Assembly (NCBI GenBank): GCA_018376855.1 | Contig: JAHAAN010000001.1 | Location: 1 to 41,856 of the forward strand | DNA: 41,856 nucleotides | From: Clostridiales bacterium | Lineage (GTDB): Bacteria > Bacillota > Clostridia > Christensenellales > QALW01 | Direction of reading: 5' to 3' | Shown here: piece by piece, positions 1 to 7,345 of the stretch | How positions within the stretch are numbered: position 1 is the stretch's first letter | Layout: every line of letters starts with the position of its first letter | Made by a program: the position numbers and the translations under genes | The notes under the pieces: generated by a model | What the model was told of the DNA's origin: nothing | What the model saw: only the letters and a program-made list of their open reading frames with translations | Databases searched by the model: none

Positions 1-398
1 GCTGCGGAGGTAAAGCCTGCAGCCTTGACTGTGAGGCACTTGGTAAGCTCGCCGTTTCCAAGGATCTTGATACCGTCCTTCTCCACCTTGCGTACGATGC
101 CCGTGGAGACAAGAAGCTCCGGAGTCACGACTGTGTTGTTATCAAAGCTTTCAAGCTCGCAAATGTTTACCTCAGTAAAAACATTTGCAAACTTATTGTG
201 GAAACCGCGCTTCGGAATCCTTCTGATCAGCGGAAGCTGACCGCCTTCAAAGCCCGGTCTTACACCGCCGCCGCTGCGGGCCCACTGGCCTTTATGACCC
301 TTACCGGAAGTTTTTCCGATTCCGGAACCGACGCCTCGGCCCAGACGCTTCGGCGCTTTTCTGGAACCTTCGGCAGGCTGTAACTCGTGTAATTTCAT
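1..398 (-). CDS. rplO: 50S ribosomal protein L15 (partial, runs off the left edge)
   Basis: L15 is a late-assembling large-subunit protein that binds 23S rRNA. About 132 N-terminal codons are present; the C-terminus lies outside the window. The start codon at 398 has a GGAGG 7 bases upstream, and the protein opens MKLHELQPAEGSRKAPKR followed by the Gly/Lys-rich stretch GVGSGIGKTSGKGHKGQ typical of L15, then GVRPGFEGGQ and LIRRIPKRGF. It follows rpmD by 11 bases, as in the spc operon, where secY would be expected next. Nothing odd is seen in the visible part. Confidence 0.96.
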   Translation of the reverse strand, partial: MKLHELQPAEGSRKAPKRLGRGVGSGIGKTSGKGHKGQWARSGGGVRPGFEGGQLPLIRRIPKRGFHNKFANVFTEVNICELESFDNNTVVTPELLVSTGIVRKVEKDGIKILGNGELTKCLTVKAAGFTSA

Positions 399-409
399 GT
401 TTGCACCTC

Positions 410-589
410 CTAGTCGATTTCTTCTACCTTCACCAGGTGTTTAATTTTAAAGATCATGCCGCGCATCGCCGCATTATCCTCTTTCACGACCGTGGAACGG
501 ATCTTGCGCAGGCCTAAAGCTTGCGCGGTCGCGATCTGATCCTTCTTGCGGCCAATGAGGCTTTTTTCAAGAGTAATCTGCAGTTTCAT
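410..589 (-). CDS. rpmD: 50S ribosomal protein L30
   Basis: Small 59-residue large-subunit protein in the bacterial short-L30 class. The reading begins MKLQITLEKSLIGRKKDQ and contains the family pattern ALGLRKIRSTVV followed by NAAMRGMIFKIKHLVKVEEID to the TAG at 410. The ATG at 589 follows a purine-rich GGAGGAG a few bases upstream. It sits between rpsE (17 bases upstream) and rplO, the usual spc order. Its length is normal for the family. Confidence 0.95.
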   Translation of the reverse strand: MKLQITLEKSLIGRKKDQIATAQALGLRKIRSTVVKEDNAAMRGMIFKIKHLVKVEEID

Positions 590-606
590 TATCCGACTCC
601 TCCTTC

Positions 607-1107
607 TTAACCGAGAATTTCTTCGGTCGTTTTTCCGCGCAGACGAGCAAACTCCTCAGCCGTGCGCAGGGAAGCGAGACCGGCCAGCGTAGCTTTTACG
701 CAGTTAGCAGGGTTATTGGAGCCGTAGCTCTTCGTGCGGATATCCTTTACGCCTGCCATTTCCAGCACGGCACGAACGGAACCGCCCGCAATAACGCCGG
801 TACCTTCCGGAGCCGGCATCAGCAGAACGCTGCCCTTGCCGAATTTGCCCAGAACCTCGTGAGGGATCGTTGTTCCGCACAGCGAGATATGAACCAAATT
901 CTTTTTGGCATCCTCGGTCGCCTTGCGAATGGCTTCCTGGAATTCCACTGCCTTGCCCAAGCCCACGCCGACATGACCGTTGCCGTCGCCTACAACCACC
1001 AGAGCAGCCATACGCATATTGCGTCCGCCCTTAACCGTTTTGGCGACACGGTTCATGGAAACGAGTTTTTCTTTTAAATCCAAAGTTTTGGGATCGATTT
1101 TTTCCAT
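607..1107 (-). CDS. rpsE: 30S ribosomal protein S5
   Basis: S5 lies at the back of the 30S subunit near the decoding centre and helps set translational accuracy. The 166-residue protein has the N-terminal dsRNA-binding-like domain (NRVAKTVKGGRNMRM, then GDGNGHVGVGLGKA) and the C-terminal S5 domain (PEGTGVIAGGSVRAVLEMAG, KSYGSNNPAN). The ATG at 1107 has GGAGGACG upstream. It starts 16 bases after the rplR stop. Length and motifs are ordinary. Confidence 0.97.
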   Translation of the reverse strand: MEKIDPKTLDLKEKLVSMNRVAKTVKGGRNMRMAALVVVGDGNGHVGVGLGKAVEFQEAIRKATEDAKKNLVHISLCGTTIPHEVLGKFGKGSVLLMPAPEGTGVIAGGSVRAVLEMAGVKDIRTKSYGSNNPANCVKATLAGLASLRTAEEFARLRGKTTEEILG

Positions 1108-1123
1108 CTAAGTCGTCCTCCTA

Positions 1124-1471
1124 TCAGAATTCCAGCCCGGCTTCTCTTGCGCCCTGCGCAACAGCCGCCACGCGACCGGTATAGAGGTAGCCTCCCCTGT
1201 CGAACACCACTGCCTTAATGCCCTTTTGCACTGCACGCTCTGCGGCGGTCTTACCCACCAGCACAGCTGCTTCGGTTTTGGTCATGTCGGCAACTGCAGC
1301 CTTGAGCTCGCTCTCAAGGGTTGACGCGGCAACCAGCGTATTGCCGGAAGCGTCGTCAATGATCTGCACATAAATATGATTGAGGCTGCGATATACGCTC
1401 AGTCTGGGTCTTTCAGCAGAGCCGGAAATCTTTTTGCGAACACGGCTGTGACGCGCCAGACGATCTTGGTT
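1124..1471 (-). CDS. rplR: 50S ribosomal protein L18, start missing (broken junction with rplF)
   Basis: L18 binds 5S rRNA and places it on the large subunit. Recognisable L18 reading runs from about 1471 to the stop at 1124 (115 codons): NQDRLARHSRVRKKISG, RPRLSVYRSLNHIYVQIIDD, then VVFDRGGYLYTGRVAAVAQG and AREAGLEF at the end. Family members are near 120 residues, so about 7 N-terminal residues, the start codon and the ribosome binding site are absent. The reading frame instead joins the middle of rplF out of frame. The first usable start is an internal GTG at 1369, which would remove the basic rRNA-binding N-terminus. A deletion in the organism or an assembly error are both possible; the second seems likelier because L18 is normally essential. 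Confidence 0.9.
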   Translation of the reverse strand, partial: NQDRLARHSRVRKKISGSAERPRLSVYRSLNHIYVQIIDDASGNTLVAASTLESELKAAVADMTKTEAAVLVGKTAAERAVQKGIKAVVFDRGGYLYTGRVAAVAQGAREAGLEF

Positions 1472-1913
1472 CTGCAGCCAGCTGCCCCACCGCCTGCTTG
1501 TCGATGCCGGTAAGCGTTATCTTATTCTGAGTAGGCACATCGATCGTAATGCCGGCAGGCTCTTCAAACTCAACCGGGTGAGAATAGCCTACGGTCAGCA
1601 CAAGCTTCTTGCCCTGCTTCGCAGCACGGTATCCGACGCCTTGAATCTCCAGCGATTTTGTAAACCCGTTGGTAACGCCCTGAACCATATTGTTCAGCAG
1701 CGTGCGCGTCAGACCATGGAGAGACCGGTGAAACTTGTCGTCGCTGGGACGAGTTACATGAATAACCGCACCCTCCTGCTGTAAGGAAATATCTTTATTA
1801 AACTGTTGCGTAAGCGTGCCCTTGGGGCCCTTCACCGTTACCGTATTGTCATCTGCAACCGTAACCGTGACTCCGGCGGGAATACTTACAGGCAATCTTC
1901 CGATTCTTGACAT
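1413..1913 (-). CDS. rplF: 50S ribosomal protein L6, C-terminus lost and replaced by out-of-frame rplR sequence
   Basis: L6 binds 23S rRNA near the factor-binding site. The ATG at 1913 begins MSRIGRLPVSIPAGVTV, and both L6 domains can be followed through HRSLHGLTRTLLNNMVQGV, GYSHPVEFEEP and GIDKQAVGQLAAE. Family members then continue with an IRAxRxPEPYKGKGIRY-type tail of about 33 residues. Here, after residue 148, the frame runs into rplR sequence read one base off (PRSSGASQPC onward) and stops at 1413. The change point is at about 1468-1476. The L6 tail and the rplF-rplR spacer are therefore missing, roughly 140 bases by comparison with family lengths. Confidence 0.93.
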   Translation of the reverse strand: MSRIGRLPVSIPAGVTVTVADDNTVTVKGPKGTLTQQFNKDISLQQEGAVIHVTRPSDDKFHRSLHGLTRTLLNNMVQGVTNGFTKSLEIQGVGYRAAKQGKKLVLTVGYSHPVEFEEPAGITIDVPTQNKITLTGIDKQAVGQLAAEPRSSGASQPCSQKDFRLC

Positions 1914-1939
1914 AAATCACACCTCCGTATTTTCCGCCG

Positions 1940-2338
1940 TTACCAGATGTACGCCAGCACTTCGCCGCCGACACCTGCTTTACGCGCTTCTTTATCTGTC
2001 ATCACGCCCTTGGATGTGGAGATAATGGCAATACCCATTCCGCCAAGCACCTTAGGCAGTTCTTCATTCTTTGCATACACTCTCTTACCGGGAGTGCTGA
2101 TTCTGCGCAGACCGGAAATAACTCTTTCCTTATTTGCGCCGTATTTCAAGGTAACGCGAATCGTTCCCTGAACACCGTTGTCTATGATCTCCACGCCTTT
2201 AATGAAGCCTTCGTTCAGCAGGATCTGCGCAAGCGATTTCTTCATATTAGAGGCCGGGATATCCACCGTTTCATGCCTTGCCACCAAAGCGTTTCTGATT
2301 CTGGTGAGCATATCGGCGATAGGATCCGTAACGACCAT
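1940..2338 (-). CDS. rpsH: 30S ribosomal protein S8
   Basis: S8 is a primary binder of the 16S rRNA central domain; in Escherichia coli it also represses its own operon. The 132-residue protein starts MVVTDPIADMLTRIRNAL, contains VDIPASNMKKSLAQIL, RRISTPGKRVYAK and the C-terminal signature GMGIAIISTSKGVMTDKEAR, and ends GGEVLAYIW. Length is normal. It lies 26 bases upstream of rplF and 21 bases downstream of the S14 gene. Confidence 0.97.
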   Translation of the reverse strand: MVVTDPIADMLTRIRNALVARHETVDIPASNMKKSLAQILLNEGFIKGVEIIDNGVQGTIRVTLKYGANKERVISGLRRISTPGKRVYAKNEELPKVLGGMGIAIISTSKGVMTDKEARKAGVGGEVLAYIW

Positions 2339-2359
2339 GTTGTTTTCCTCCTCTCAAAT

Positions 2360-2545
2360 TTACCAGCTGGCTTTTTTCACTCCGGGGATCTGGCCCTTAT
2401 ATGCCATCTCTCTGAAGCAAATGCGGCAGATACCATATTTTCTAAGCACAGAATGCGGGCGTCCGCATCTGCTGCAGCGCGTATAAGCCCGTGTAGAAAA
2501 CTTGGGAGCAGCCTGCTGCTTAAGGATCATACTTTTCTTTGCCAT
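2360..2545 (-). CDS. rpsZ: 30S ribosomal protein S14, zinc-binding type
   Basis: Short 61-residue S14 of the zinc (C+) type. Two Cys pairs, CSRCGRPH and GICRICFREMAY, give the CxxC-x12-CxxC zinc ribbon, and the protein ends KGQIPGVKKASW. It packs in the head of the 30S subunit. The short C+ form in the spc operon is usual for Firmicutes. No second, zinc-independent S14 gene is in the window. Confidence 0.96.
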   Translation of the reverse strand: MAKKSMILKQQAAPKFSTRAYTRCSRCGRPHSVLRKYGICRICFREMAYKGQIPGVKKASW

Positions 2546-2566
2546 GAACTTATTTCCTTCCTTTCA

Positions 2567-3106
2567 TTACGCACTGAAGGGCATGCCCATCAAGCGCAGC
2601 AATTCGCGTGCTTCTTCGTCTGTTTTTGCAGTTGTTACAAAAACAATGTCCATTCCTCTGACCTTATCCACCTTATCGTACTCGATCTCGGGGAAAATCA
2701 GCTGCTCCTTAATGCCGAGAGCGTAATTGCCTCTGCCGTCAAAGCCGTTAGGATTGACTCCGTGGAAGTCGCGAATGCGGGGAATCGCAATGTTCATCAG
2801 CTTATCCGCAAACTCATACATTCTTTCGGAACGAAGCGTAACCTTCGCGCCAATGTTCTGACCCTCGCGCACCTTAAAGTTCGCAACGGATTTCTTCGCC
2901 TTTGTTACAAGCGGCTTCTGACCGGAAATATCGGCCAGCTCCATAACAGCTGCTTCAAACTTCTTGCTGTCGTCCTTTACGTCACCCAAGCCTTCATTGA
3001 TTACGATCTTAACGAGCTTAGGGATCTCATTGACGTTTTTATAGCCGAACTTCTGCTGCATCGCCGGAGCGACCTCGGCAATATATTTGTCTTTCAGTCT
3101 TGCCAT
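2567..3106 (-). CDS. rplE: 50S ribosomal protein L5
   Basis: L5 binds 5S rRNA and contacts the P-site tRNA. The 179-residue protein starts MARLKDKYIAEVAPAM. It shows the family stretches VVINEGLGDVKDD, SGQKPLVTKAKKSVANFKVR and GQNIGAKVTLR. The second half has NIAIPRIRDFHGVNPNGFDG and GIKEQLIFPEIEYDKV, then a C-terminal VTTAKTDEEARELLRLMGMP. Length is typical. It precedes the S14 gene by 21 bases and follows rplX by 23 bases. Confidence 0.97.
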   Translation of the reverse strand: MARLKDKYIAEVAPAMQQKFGYKNVNEIPKLVKIVINEGLGDVKDDSKKFEAAVMELADISGQKPLVTKAKKSVANFKVREGQNIGAKVTLRSERMYEFADKLMNIAIPRIRDFHGVNPNGFDGRGNYALGIKEQLIFPEIEYDKVDKVRGMDIVFVTTAKTDEEARELLRLMGMPFSA

Positions 3107-3129
3107 TGTGTGAAAATCTCCCTTCTTCG

Positions 3130-3483
3130 TTATTTATCGAGGCTTGCGCCGCATTTTTTGCAAATGCGCGTTTTTACAGCCTTGCCGTCAACCGACTCCA
3201 CCTTATAGCCTACGCGGGTAGCCTTGCTGCATTTAGCGCAGATCACCATCACGTTTGAAGCGTCGATAGGAGCTTCCTTTTGGATACGGCCGCCGGGCTG
3301 ACCGGCCTTGCGGGGCTTGGTATGGCGCGTAACCATATTGACACCCTGAACCAGAACACGGTTTTCTTTGGGGAAGCACTGAAGCACCTCGCCCTGAGAA
3401 ACCACCTTCTCGTTTTCCTGCGTTTTCTTATAACCGTTTTTGCCGGTAAGCACCAGCACTTTGTCGCCTTTTTTAATCTTCAT
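3130..3483 (-). CDS. rplX: 50S ribosomal protein L24 with C-terminal zinc-like Cys pairs
   Basis: L24 helps start 50S assembly at the 5' end of 23S rRNA. The 117-residue protein has an N-terminal KOW motif (MKIKKGDKVLVLTGKNGYKK) and the loop HTKPRKAGQPGGRIQKEAPI. The C-terminal half carries CAKCSKATRVG and RICKKCGASL, two CxxC pairs that may hold a zinc ion. Such pairs are common in Firmicutes L24. It lies 15 bases after rplN. Confidence 0.96.
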   Translation of the reverse strand: MKIKKGDKVLVLTGKNGYKKTQENEKVVSQGEVLQCFPKENRVLVQGVNMVTRHTKPRKAGQPGGRIQKEAPIDASNVMVICAKCSKATRVGYKVESVDGKAVKTRICKKCGASLDK

Positions 3484-3498
3484 AACCTCGGCGCCTCC

Positions 3499-3867
3499 TT
3501 ACAGAACTTCGGGAGCCAGAGAAATGATCTTCATGAAGTCCTTCTCGCGCAGCTCACGTGCAATCGGCCCAAAAATACGGGTTCCTCTGGGCAGCTTCTG
3601 ATCGTTGATAATCACAGCGGCGTTATCGTCAAAGCGGATATATGTGCCGTCCGGTCTTCTCGTGGCCTTTGTTGTGCGAACGATTACGGCCTTCACCACA
3701 TCGCCCTTTTTCACCACACCGCCCGGCGTCGCTGTCTTAACGGCTGCAACGATCGTATCGCCGATGCTGCCGCTCTTGCGGAACGAACCGCCCAGTACGC
3801 GAATGCACATAATTTCCTTCGCGCCTGTATTATCAGCAACCTTTAATCTTGTTTGAGGTTGTATCAT
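3499..3867 (-). CDS. rplN: 50S ribosomal protein L14
   Basis: 122-residue core protein of the 50S subunit at the subunit interface. The sequence MIQPQTRLKVADNTGAKEIM, the L14 signature region VVKKGDVVKAVIVRT and the ending DFMKIISLAPEVL match the family from end to end at the standard length. The ATG at 3867 follows an AAGGAGG. It lies 28 bases after rpsQ. Confidence 0.97.
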   Translation of the reverse strand: MIQPQTRLKVADNTGAKEIMCIRVLGGSFRKSGSIGDTIVAAVKTATPGGVVKKGDVVKAVIVRTTKATRRPDGTYIRFDDNAAVIINDQKLPRGTRIFGPIARELREKDFMKIISLAPEVL

Positions 3868-3895
3868 AATTTTGCCTCCTTCCGGCGAGCGTGGA

Positions 3896-4156
3896 TTATT
3901 TCACCTTTTCCACGATCTCAACCAATCTCCATCTCTTATCCTTGCTGATCGTACGTGTCTCCATGATTCTCACACGGTCGCCGATCTGGCATTCATTGTT
4001 CTCATCATGCGCCTTGAATCGAGTAGTACGATTCACAGTCTTACCGTAAAGAGGGTGAAGCACCTTGTCCTTTACCGCGACCACAATCGTCTTATCCATT
4101 TTATCGGAAACTACGATCCCGACTCTTTGCTTGCGAAAGTTTCTGCTGTTTTCCAC
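3896..4156 (-). CDS. rpsQ: 30S ribosomal protein S17
   Basis: 86-residue OB-fold protein that binds the 5' domain of 16S rRNA. Family stretches seen are GIVVSDKMDKTIVVAV, HPLYGKTVNRTTRFKAHDE and GDRVRIMETRTISKDKRWRL, ending VEIVEKVK. The start at 4156 is preceded by a strong AAGGAGGAG. It sits 18 bases after rpmC. Confidence 0.96.
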   Translation of the reverse strand: MENSRNFRKQRVGIVVSDKMDKTIVVAVKDKVLHPLYGKTVNRTTRFKAHDENNECQIGDRVRIMETRTISKDKRWRLVEIVEKVK

Positions 4157-4174
4157 GTTTAGCTCCTCCTTCCC

Positions 4175-4372
4175 TTATGCCTGCTCCAGCTCACGCTGAC
4201 GCAGAATGGTCTTAATGCGAGCAATGTCTTTTTTGCAGGCCTGAATCTGCTTGGGATTCTGAAGCTGACCGATCGCACCTTGGAATCTGAGATTGAACAG
4301 CTCGCCCTTGAGGCTCTTGAGCTTCTCATTAAGCTCCGCCGTGGTTAAATCGTTAAAATTCTTCTTTTTCAT
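4175..4372 (-). CDS. rpmC: 50S ribosomal protein L29
   Basis: 65-residue helical hairpin protein near the polypeptide exit tunnel, where chaperones and targeting factors dock. The sequence includes LTTAELNEKLKSLKGELFNL and the signature FQGAIGQLQNPKQI followed by KKDIARIKTILRQRE. Its ATG overlaps the rplP stop by 4 bases (ATGA), so the two are probably translationally coupled. Confidence 0.95.
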   Translation of the reverse strand: MKKKNFNDLTTAELNEKLKSLKGELFNLRFQGAIGQLQNPKQIQACKKDIARIKTILRQRELEQA

Positions 4373-4809
4373 TCACCGTCACCGCCCTGTTCTTTTTCAA
4401 AGTCGCTTCTCTTGACGAACTTGACCTTTAACGGCAGCTTATGCGCAGCAAGGCGAAGAGCCTCCTTCGCATCAGCCTCGGATACGCCTCCCATTTCAAA
4501 CAGTACGCGACCCGGCTTCACAACAGCCGCCCAGTACTCGGGAGCGCCCTTACCGCTGCCCATTCGGGTTTCAGCCGGCTTTGCCGTTACGGGCTTATCG
4601 GGGAAGATCTTTGTCCAAACCTGACCGGTTCTCTTGACATAACGCGTCATAGCAATACGGGCTGCTTCGATCTGAGCGCTGGTAATCCATGCAGGCTCCA
4701 TCGCCATCAAGCCATACTCGCCGTATGCGATGAAGTTGCCTCTGGAGGCCTTACCCTTCATTCTGCCTCTGAAGACACGTCTTCTTTTAACTCTTTTGGG
4801 CATTAACAT
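4369..4809 (-). CDS. rplP: 50S ribosomal protein L16
   Basis: L16 shapes the A-site side of the 50S subunit and joins late in assembly. The 146-residue protein has MPKRVKRRRVFRGRMKG at its N-terminus, GEYGLMAMEPAWITSAQIEA, TKIFPDKPVTAKPAETRMGS, and VLFEMGGVSEADAKEALRLA. The ATG at 4809 overlaps the rpsC stop by one base (TAATG) and has a GGAGG 9 bases upstream. A second ATG at 4803, giving MPKRV directly, is an equally possible start. Confidence 0.96.
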   Translation of the reverse strand: MLMPKRVKRRRVFRGRMKGKASRGNFIAYGEYGLMAMEPAWITSAQIEAARIAMTRYVKRTGQVWTKIFPDKPVTAKPAETRMGSGKGAPEYWAAVVKPGRVLFEMGGVSEADAKEALRLAAHKLPLKVKFVKRSDFEKEQGGDGE

Positions 4810-5474
4810 TATTGTTTGCCTCCTTCCGAAGCGTTCTTTTTCACCTGCGGCAGGATCTCACCCTTGTAAACCCATACCTTTACACCGATGCGTCCGTAGG
4901 TTGTCGCAGCCTCTGCAAAGCCGTACTCGATATCCGCACGCAGCGTCTGCAGCGGAATGCTGCCGTCATGATAGCCTTCGCTGCGGGCGATTTCAGCGCC
5001 GCCCAAACGGCCGCCTACCATCGTTTTGATTCCCTTTGCACCGGCCTTCATCGCACGCTGCTGCGCCTGCTTCATAGCGCGGCGGAAGGAAATTCTCTTC
5101 TCCAGCTGTGCGGCAATGTTTTCTGCAACCAGCTGCGCGTCCATATCGGGCTTTTTAACCTCAACAATCTGCACATTGGAAGGCTTTTTGAGGAAATCGG
5201 CGATTTCCTTCTTGAGCACTTCAATGCCTGCGCCGCCTTTGCCAATCAGCGCGCCGGGCTTCGCCGTATGGATATACACTGTAACCATGCTCGCTTTGCG
5301 CTCGATCTCGATCTTGGACACACCGCTTGCATAAAGCTTTTTCTTCAAAAATTTACGAAGATTCTCGTCTTCAATGAGATTTGCAGCAAATTCCTTTTTA
5401 TCCGCAAACCAGCGGGAATCCCAACCCTTGATAACGCCTACTCTGGCGCCGTGAGGATTAACTTTCTGTCCCAT
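4809..5474 (-). CDS. rpsC: 30S ribosomal protein S3
   Basis: 221-residue protein at the mRNA entry channel with unwinding activity on structured mRNA. It opens MGQKVNPHGARVGVIKGWDS. The KH domain appears around AKPGALIGKGGAGIEVLK, and the C-terminal domain has MKAGAKGIKTMVGGRLGGAE and ARSEGYHDGSIPLQTLRADI. Length is typical. It follows rplV by 12 bases. Confidence 0.97.
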   Translation of the reverse strand: MGQKVNPHGARVGVIKGWDSRWFADKKEFAANLIEDENLRKFLKKKLYASGVSKIEIERKASMVTVYIHTAKPGALIGKGGAGIEVLKKEIADFLKKPSNVQIVEVKKPDMDAQLVAENIAAQLEKRISFRRAMKQAQQRAMKAGAKGIKTMVGGRLGGAEIARSEGYHDGSIPLQTLRADIEYGFAEAATTYGRIGVKVWVYKGEILPQVKKNASEGGKQ

Positions 5475-5486
5475 CTGTATGCCTCC

Positions 5487-5870
5487 TTACTTGATTTCGT
5501 CTAACACGATGCCGATATGGCTGCTTCTCTTGAGTATTGCCGCTCCGCTTCCCTTCGCGCGCGCCATCATACGCTTAAGCGTCGGACCCTGGTTGGCATA
5601 TACCTCTGCAACATAAAGGCTGTCCTTGCTGTGGCCGAGAACCTCTGCATTAGCGATTGCACTTTTAAGCAGCTTCTCAACGACATATGAGGCAGACTTG
5701 GGTGTAAACTGCAGAATTGCAAGCGCTTCGCCCACCTGCTTGCCGCGGATCAGATCGATAACGATCTTAACCTTCCGGGAAGAAATGCGAACGTACTTCA
5801 CCGTTGCATGAGGACGCATGTCGCGCGCTTCTCTGCGCTTCTTTGTTTTTACCGTGGATCTGGTTGCCAT
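5487..5870 (-). CDS. rplV: 50S ribosomal protein L22
   Basis: L22 lines the exit tunnel with a long beta hairpin. The 127-residue protein has an extra basic N-terminus (MATRSTVKTKKRREARDM) before the usual RPHATVKYVRISSRKVKIVI. It then shows IRGKQVGEALAIL and AEVYANQGPTLKRMMARAKG, and ends in the SSHIGIVLDEIK-type strand. Some Clostridia L22 start nearer MRPHATVKYV, so the true start could be 51 bases downstream; the ATG at 5870 has a GGAGGGGAAG upstream and is preferred. Confidence 0.95.
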   Translation of the reverse strand: MATRSTVKTKKRREARDMRPHATVKYVRISSRKVKIVIDLIRGKQVGEALAILQFTPKSASYVVEKLLKSAIANAEVLGHSKDSLYVAEVYANQGPTLKRMMARAKGSGAAILKRSSHIGIVLDEIK

Positions 5871-5884
5871 TCTTCTTCCCCTCC

Positions 5885-6163
5885 TTACTTCTTACCGGTG
5901 GTTTTTTCGCCGGCGTGACCCTTAAAGGTACGGGTGGGAGCAAACTCTCCGAGCTTGTGACCAACCATGTCTTCCGTCATATACACCGGAACGTGCTTTC
6001 TGCCATCGTGCACCGCGATGGTATGTCCCACCATGTCAGGGAAGATCGTAGATGATCTTGACCATGTCTTGAGCACCTTTTTCTCGCCCTTTTCATTCAT
6101 TTCGATAACCCTTTTGAGCAGCTTTTCACTGACGTAAGGGCCTTTCTTAACCGACCTACTCAT
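5885..6163 (-). CDS. rpsS: 30S ribosomal protein S19
   Basis: 92-residue head protein of the small subunit that contacts S13 and the tRNA region. The sequence begins MSRSVKKGPYVSEKLLKRV and contains WSRSSTIFPDMVGHTIAVHD and HKLGEFAPTRTFKGHAG, the family signature. Length is standard. The gene follows rplB by 36 bases, and its start has AAGGAGG upstream. Confidence 0.97.
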   Translation of the reverse strand: MSRSVKKGPYVSEKLLKRVIEMNEKGEKKVLKTWSRSSTIFPDMVGHTIAVHDGRKHVPVYMTEDMVGHKLGEFAPTRTFKGHAGEKTTGKK

Positions 6164-6199
6164 GCCTTGTGCGGCCTCCTTCCATCTTACGAAATTGCC

Positions 6200-7030
6200 T
6201 TAGCCGTTGCGGCGTTTGACAATATATTTATTGGACTTGTTCTTCTTGGCCCTTGTCTTATAGCCCAAAGTGGGTTTGCCCCACGGGGTAACCGGTCCGG
6301 GACGGCCGACAGGCGATTTGCCTTCACCGCCGCCGTGCGGGTGATCGCAGGGGTTCATAACCACACCGCGAACCGTAGGACGCACGCCCATATGACGCTT
6401 TCTGCCAGCTTTACCGATCGAAACGTTCTCATGATCGAGATTGCCGACCTGACCGACCGTAGCGCGGCACAGAACCGGAACCATGCGAACCTCGCCGCTG
6501 GGCAGGCGAACCTGCGCAAACCCGTTCTCCTTAGCCATCAGCTGTGCCGCATTGCCTGCGGAACGAACCATCTGGCCGCCTTTTCCGGGAACCAGCTCGA
6601 TATTGTGGATCAGCGTACCGACCGGAATATTCTCTAACGGAAGCGCATTGCCCACTTTGATGTCAGCCTCGCTGCCGGAATAAACCGTGTCGCCCACGTT
6701 CAGCCCGAAAGGAGCCAAAATATAGCGCTTTTCGCCGTCCGCATAGTGGAGCAGGGCAATGTTTGCACTACGGTTGGGATCGTACTCGATCGTAGCGACC
6801 TTCGCCGGAATATTGTCCTTAATACGCTTGAAATCAATAACTCTGTACTTTCTGGTGTTCCCGCCGCCGTGATGACGCACCGTTAATCTTCCGACATTGT
6901 TTCTGCCGCCATTCTTTTTTACGGACTCCAGCAGCGAGCGCTCCGGCGTCGTGCAGGTAATCTCTTCAAATGCCGAAACCGACATGAAACGTCTGGCAGG
7001 AGAAGTCGGCTTGTATTTAATGATTGCCAT
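6200..7030 (-). CDS. rplB: 50S ribosomal protein L2
   Basis: L2 is a primary 23S rRNA binder needed for subunit association and peptidyl transfer. The 276-residue protein starts MAIIKYKPTSPARRFMSV and has RNNVGRLTVRHHGGGNTRKY, AGNAAQLMAKENGFAQVRLP and, near the active site, GVVMNPCDHPHGGGEGKSPV, including the conserved histidine of the MNPxDHPHGGG loop. It ends KYIVKRRNG. Length is normal. Confidence 0.98.
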   Translation of the reverse strand: MAIIKYKPTSPARRFMSVSAFEEITCTTPERSLLESVKKNGGRNNVGRLTVRHHGGGNTRKYRVIDFKRIKDNIPAKVATIEYDPNRSANIALLHYADGEKRYILAPFGLNVGDTVYSGSEADIKVGNALPLENIPVGTLIHNIELVPGKGGQMVRSAGNAAQLMAKENGFAQVRLPSGEVRMVPVLCRATVGQVGNLDHENVSIGKAGRKRHMGVRPTVRGVVMNPCDHPHGGGEGKSPVGRPGPVTPWGKPTLGYKTRAKKNKSNKYIVKRRNG

Positions 7031-7048
7031 GTGCTTTCTACCTCCTAA

Positions 7049-7345
7049 TTATTGAGCCATGCCCTCAAAGAATTCAATCCCTTTGGAATCCTTAGCGAGC
7101 GTAACATAGGCCTTTTTCACAGTGGGGGTCATCCCCTCGGAACGGCCCATGCGCTTTAATTTTCCGATTGTCGTTACCGTGTTGACTTTCGCAACCTTCA
7201 CCCCGAAAATTCCTTCAACAGCCTGTTTGATCTCCGTCTTGTTTGCACGGCGATCCACAACGAACACATAGCGCTTGCTTTCGATCATCGCATAGGTTTT
7301 TTCGGAGAGTACCGGCTTAATAATAACATCTTCAAAAGCTTTCAT
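7049..7345 (-). CDS. rplW: 50S ribosomal protein L23
   Basis: 98-residue protein at the tunnel exit, the docking site of trigger factor and SRP. It shows IIKPVLSEKTYAMIESKRYV, the signature ANKTEIKQAVEGIFGVKVAK and VNTVTTIGKLKRMGRSEGMT, ending GIEFFEGMAQ. Its ATG overlaps the rplD stop by one base, so the pair is tightly coupled. Confidence 0.97.
   Translation of the reverse strand: MKAFEDVIIKPVLSEKTYAMIESKRYVFVVDRRANKTEIKQAVEGIFGVKVAKVNTVTTIGKLKRMGRSEGMTPTVKKAYVTLAKDSKGIEFFEGMAQ

Noticed and set aside
2273..3208. Long plus-strand ORF of 311 codons across rpsH, the S14 gene, rplE and the end of rplX
   Set aside because: It is antisense to clear ribosomal protein genes, has no ribosome binding site and no protein-like pattern; a shadow frame.
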